40,134 nt of DNA from a virus, in IMG/VR virus record IMGVR_UViG_3300030382_001255, positions 1 through 40,134 of that record; one strand, given 5' to 3'. The position numbers were made by a program, and so were the translations under genes. The notes under the pieces were generated by a model that did no database searches, was not told the DNA's origin, and was given only the letters and a program-made list of their open reading frames with translations. Below are positions 38,281 through 40,134 of this stretch, in pieces. Every line of letters begins with the position of its first letter. Within the stretch, counting starts at the first letter, position 1.

Positions 38281-38302
38281 AAAAAAGCCCCCTTGCGGAG
38301 GC
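38281..38302 (-). terminator. Rho-independent terminator before the HNH fusion gene
   Basis: Minus strand GCCTCC-GCAA-GGGGGC, a 6-bp stem with a GNRA tetraloop, followed by six U and then the ATG at 38279. It should reduce read-through from the small terminase/HNH genes into the HNH fusion and large terminase genes. Confidence 0.88.
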
Positions 38303-38324
38303 GTGTGTTATTTACGTCGGGTGT

Positions 38325-38654
38325 TTAACTGATATGTGCGTGAATCAGTTGTTCTCGGTCAGGGATATATCCATGTGTTTGACGCATCCATCCGAGCCAG
38401 TTACTACTACCTTTGCCTTGGTTACACGATCTACAGGCGGATACAAGATTGCTTGCAATACTTTCTCCACCATTTGTTTTAGCTTTGACATGATCAATTG
38501 TGAGTTCATTAATTTCATAGTTATTACCGCAATAAACACATTGACAATTAAAGTGCTGTTTAATAGCTCTTTTCCAGAGCTTTTTAGCTTGGGGACTTGT
38601 CATGGTTATTAGGTTGAATAGATAGTGTTCAGGTGTTGGTAGAAGTGGGGTCAT
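38325..38654 (-). CDS. HNH endonuclease
   Basis: A 109-residue HNH nuclease: zinc-binding C39-x2-C42 in CVYCGNN, catalytic TIDHVKAKTNGGE near 52, N69 in SNLV, and C74-x2-C77-N in CRSCNQGKG. The ATG at 38654 overlaps the preceding stop; an internal ATG at residue 18 (MTSPQAKKLWKRA) may be the true start. HNH proteins beside terminase genes can assist cos or concatemer cutting; this one could also be a homing enzyme. I favour a packaging link because of the position. Confidence 0.85.
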   Translation of the reverse strand: MTPLLPTPEHYLFNLITMTSPQAKKLWKRAIKQHFNCQCVYCGNNYEINELTIDHVKAKTNGGESIASNLVSACRSCNQGKGSSNWLGWMRQTHGYIPDREQLIHAHIS

Positions 38655-38905
38655 CTAGTTGTTTTACGTTTAAGTCGGCTACGTCGGTTTAAACCAGGTC
38701 TTTGTAACTTGGCATGTTTAGGATTTTTACTTGTTTTATGCTTTGGATTGTGAGCTACATCTAAGCCATCACCATTGCCATAAGTACCTTTTTTCCGATT
38801 AATCGCATTCGCATTAACTCTTAACTTGAGACCTTTCTTTGTTTTGTTGTACGCTTTTTGTTGAGCTTTATAATTGCCGTTAGCGTACTTAGCTCCGTTT
38901 ACCAT
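38651..38905 (-). CDS. Small basic HNH-like protein
   Basis: An 84-residue, strongly basic protein (Lys/Arg/Asn-rich) starting MVNGAKYANGNYKAQQKAYN. GTYGNGDGLDVAH followed by NPKHKTSKNPKHAK resembles the short HNH-like proteins common near terminases in marine phages, in which GDG-x-D-V-x-H takes the place of the HNH core. It is too short to be sure of catalysis; DNA binding is likely from charge. It overlaps the small terminase by 17 bases and the HNH gene by 4. Confidence 0.6.
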   Translation of the reverse strand: MVNGAKYANGNYKAQQKAYNKTKKGLKLRVNANAINRKKGTYGNGDGLDVAHNPKHKTSKNPKHAKLQRPGLNRRSRLKRKTTR

Positions 38906-39131
38906 ATAGTCTGCTTTGTACTAATTCGGGGTCAACTTTGGGCATAATGGCTGCTAGTTTTGATAAAGGATTACCTTCCATAGCGATACCACTTATGTCA
39001 TTAGTTTTAAGCCAATCACAGGCTGCTTTTAAATCTTGAGTTGAAGCCTCACCACTTTTGACCCGTTTAAGGAATTCTGTTGTGACAAGGCTATGTAATT
39101 CGTTGAACTGGTCTTCAGTGGCTTTCTTCAT
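38889..39131 (-). CDS. Terminase small subunit, gp18-like
   Basis: An 80-residue helical protein (MKKATEDQFNELHSLVTTEF, ...RVKSGEASTQDLKAACDWLK). The pattern LHSLVT..F..R..SGEAS..DL.AA..WLK fits small terminase-like DNA-recognition proteins of marine podoviruses, and it lies upstream of the large terminase as gene 18 does in T7. The small subunit selects phage concatemers and regulates the motor. Its ATG overlaps the previous stop by 4 bases. Confidence 0.75.
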   Translation of the reverse strand: MKKATEDQFNELHSLVTTEFLKRVKSGEASTQDLKAACDWLKTNDISGIAMEGNPLSKLAAIMPKVDPELVQSRLYGKRS

Positions 39132-39256
39132 ACGTTCTTCTTCTTAGTTTTAGCTTTAGCTCTTTGTATAAGTTCCTTCTCTTTAAGCCATTGTTGTTGC
39201 TTGAGTAGAAGTTCTTTAAGTTTCTTTTGTTGAGCGGTTGTTAAAGCGTTTACCAT
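39128..39256 (-). CDS. Hypothetical 42-aa lysine-rich helical peptide
   Basis: MVNALTTAQQKKLKELLLKQ followed by QQWLKEKELIQRAKAKTKKK. It is one amphipathic helix with a basic end. Coupled on both sides: TGATG with the 54-aa gene and ATGA with the small terminase. No family recognised; may be an assembly or packaging cofactor. Confidence 0.5.
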   Translation of the reverse strand: MVNALTTAQQKKLKELLLKQQQWLKEKELIQRAKAKTKKKNV

Positions 39257-39420
39257 CAGTCTTTAAGTCCTGGAAATAAGTTCTTTTTAATCATCTGTAC
39301 TGCCTGATCATCAATAGTGTTATCAGTTGATTTAGCGTATGCCTCAAGTAGAGATATAACTAGTTCCTTGACTGCGCTTGAAGTAAGGAATGTCATAAGG
39401 AGGGGTTTGATGATAATCAT
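39256..39420 (-). CDS. Hypothetical 54-aa protein, conserved in marine cyanophages
   Basis: MIIIKPLLMTFLTSSAVKEL, then VISLLEAYAKSTDNTIDDQAV and KKNLFPGLKD. I recall closely similar short proteins (LLMTFLTS...LVI.LLEAYAKSTDNTIDDQAV) in marine cyanophages, with unknown function. The N-terminal half is hydrophobic and may associate with membrane. Coupled to neighbours by ATGA and TGATG. Confidence 0.65.
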   Translation of the reverse strand: MIIIKPLLMTFLTSSAVKELVISLLEAYAKSTDNTIDDQAVQMIKKNLFPGLKD

Positions 39421-39494
39421 GATGTAAGGGTTAGATTTTTTAGTAAAATAAATATGAGAGTTGATAAGCAGATAACTGCTATAAACGATGTCAT
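39417..39494 (-). CDS. 25-aa transmembrane peptide
   Basis: MTSFIAVICLSTLIFILLKN, an almost wholly hydrophobic peptide able to span a membrane once. It is linked by ATGA overlaps to both neighbours. Its size recalls very small holin-like or pinholin-like peptides, but nothing proves a lysis role. Confidence 0.45.
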   Translation of the reverse strand: MTSFIAVICLSTLIFILLKNLTLTS

Positions 39495-40134
39495 TTCTTG
39501 AATAGTTTTATATGCCACCAAGGTTTCTTAGGTGGCTTAGGATTTTTAGCTGCTTGTTGTTTGATATAACTAGCTATTGGTATTACGTCATTACACATAT
39601 GAGCTACACGACTTCCAGGTCGCAGCATGAAACCCTTCTGTTGTAGTTCTGCACATTTAAGTGCACGTACAAGTTCATAATCCAACTGCATTTTATCTTC
39701 TTGTCTTTTCGCTATACGACGACACTGTTCCAGTCCACGTTTATCTAGTGGAATCATGAAGTTAATTTGTGCTCCCCAATTTTCAGCTACTGTGTAGCTC
39801 TGTTGATCCATTGCGTCATCAAAGGGTGTTGTATGATTTCCCATATAGAAGGGTGAGAAAGTCATCGTACTGCCGTTGCACGAGATGTTAGGTCCGTAGT
39901 GTTGTCTAGATGGGGCACCATTATTTTGGAATTGCACCGCTTGATTGGTGACATTCCCTGTCGCAGCCGCCACGGGGTTAGATGTATTGTTTGTTTCGCC
40001 TTCTTCTGCACGAACTGGTGCTATTGAGAGAAGACTGATAAGGAGACCGTAGTAGAGGTAGTGTCGATTTCTCTTTCTATTACTTGTGTTTCTAACACTT
40101 GAGTTGCTGCCCTTGTTGTTACTTCTAACGTAAA
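39491..40134 (-). CDS. Secreted or virion protein with signal peptide, 5' end outside window
   Basis: The frame stays open beyond 39973 to the window edge without an ATG; the GTG at 39973 (VAAATGNV) lies inside the conserved part, so the start is probably upstream of 40134. The segment YYGLLISLLSIAPVRA (about 40060-40013) is a signal-peptide core with cleavage near VRA. The mature part NPVAAATGNVTNQAVQFQNN, SCNGSTMTFSPFYMGNHTTP and RALKCAELQQKGF..RPGSR matches a family I know from cyanophage genomes as hypothetical or structural. Cysteines in ISCNGS, EQCRRI, LKCAEL and HMCND may form disulfides. It overlaps the upstream gene and the 25-aa peptide. Confidence 0.7.
   Translation of the reverse strand, partial: YVRSNNKGSNSSVRNTSNRKRNRHYLYYGLLISLLSIAPVRAEEGETNNTSNPVAAATGNVTNQAVQFQNNGAPSRQHYGPNISCNGSTMTFSPFYMGNHTTPFDDAMDQQSYTVAENWGAQINFMIPLDKRGLEQCRRIAKRQEDKMQLDYELVRALKCAELQQKGFMLRPGSRVAHMCNDVIPIASYIKQQAAKNPKPPKKPWWHIKLFKK
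40021..40134 (-). CDS. 3' end of an unidentified gene, 5' end outside window
   Basis: The last 37 codons of a frame ending TAG at 40021 (...TRAATQVLETQVIEREIDTT, then STTVSLSVFSQ). It overlaps the signal-peptide gene in another frame by more than 100 bases. Composition is Thr/Val/Glu-rich and looks coding, but with only this tail no product can be named. Confidence 0.4.
   Translation of the reverse strand, partial: FTLEVTTRAATQVLETQVIEREIDTTSTTVSLSVFSQ

Noticed and set aside
1-40134. CRISPR arrays, insertion sequences, photosynthesis genes (psbA, hli), transaldolase, endolysin
   Set aside because: None seen. The repeats present are in-frame fibre repeats, short motifs or hairpins, and genes of those kinds could lie in the part of the genome outside the window.

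Overview
The window is most of the genome of a T7-like marine podovirus, most probably one that infects Prochlorococcus or Synechococcus. It is AT-rich and every supported gene lies on the minus strand, so the biological order runs from high to low coordinates. The block of single-subunit RNA polymerase, ssDNA-binding protein, endonuclease I, primase/helicase, DNA polymerase and 5'-3' exonuclease, followed by portal, scaffold, capsid, tail tube, ejection proteins and tail fibre, is the T7 gene order. A tyrosine integrase beside a copy of the 5' half of tRNA-Leu(UAA), a two-subunit ribonucleotide reductase of the cyanophage type, a MazG-like protein, ThyX and several small proteins typical of marine cyanophages place it in the P-SSP7-like group. 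A related pelagiphage (SAR11) host cannot be excluded from this sequence alone. No photosynthesis gene, endolysin or spanin is visible here; the tail fibre runs off the left edge and another gene runs off the right edge.

Layout in transcription order. 40134-35418: packaging end. A chain of start/stop-coupled microgenes leads to the small terminase, three HNH-like proteins and the large terminase; a strong terminator sits directly before the third HNH gene. 35417-33646: the junction between late and early genes. It holds hairpins, a 10-bp tandem repeat, imperfect direct repeats, a small membrane protein with thyX, and a leader of about 600 bp with sigma70-like promoter elements and a structured RNA carrying a tRNA-like T arm. 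In a T7-type genome the physical ends would be expected here. 33645-29426: early genes. These are small proteins, a KTSC-domain protein, tRNA-Asp, an ArdA-like antirestriction protein, a winged-helix protein and the integrase, with perfect hairpins at many junctions. 29425-29175: attP-like tRNA-Leu fragment, a Rho-independent terminator, then a putative promoter for the RNA polymerase. 29174-21642: transcription and replication genes; the DNA polymerase is split into an exonuclease ORF and a polymerase ORF. 21658-19004: nucleotide metabolism (DUF3310, MazG-like, RNR alpha and beta). 19035-13779: tail/head assembly, portal, scaffold, small membrane and secreted proteins, and capsid, closed by a UUCG-loop terminator. 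13714-1: tail tubular proteins, ejection proteins gp13-gp16 and the repeat-bearing tail fibre.

Together the genes suggest this programme: host polymerase transcribes the early region, where antirestriction and regulatory proteins are made; the phage polymerase then drives replication, supported by RNR, ThyX and MazG-like enzymes; virion genes are expressed last. Points that stand out are an ADP-ribosyltransferase-like segment inside the injected protein gp16, a hairpin-punctuated early operon with a tRNA-like RNA, repeated promoter-like motifs, two overlaps that look like -1 frameshift sites, and an unexplained 24-bp exact repeat shared by the polymerase gene and the terminase-downstream region.
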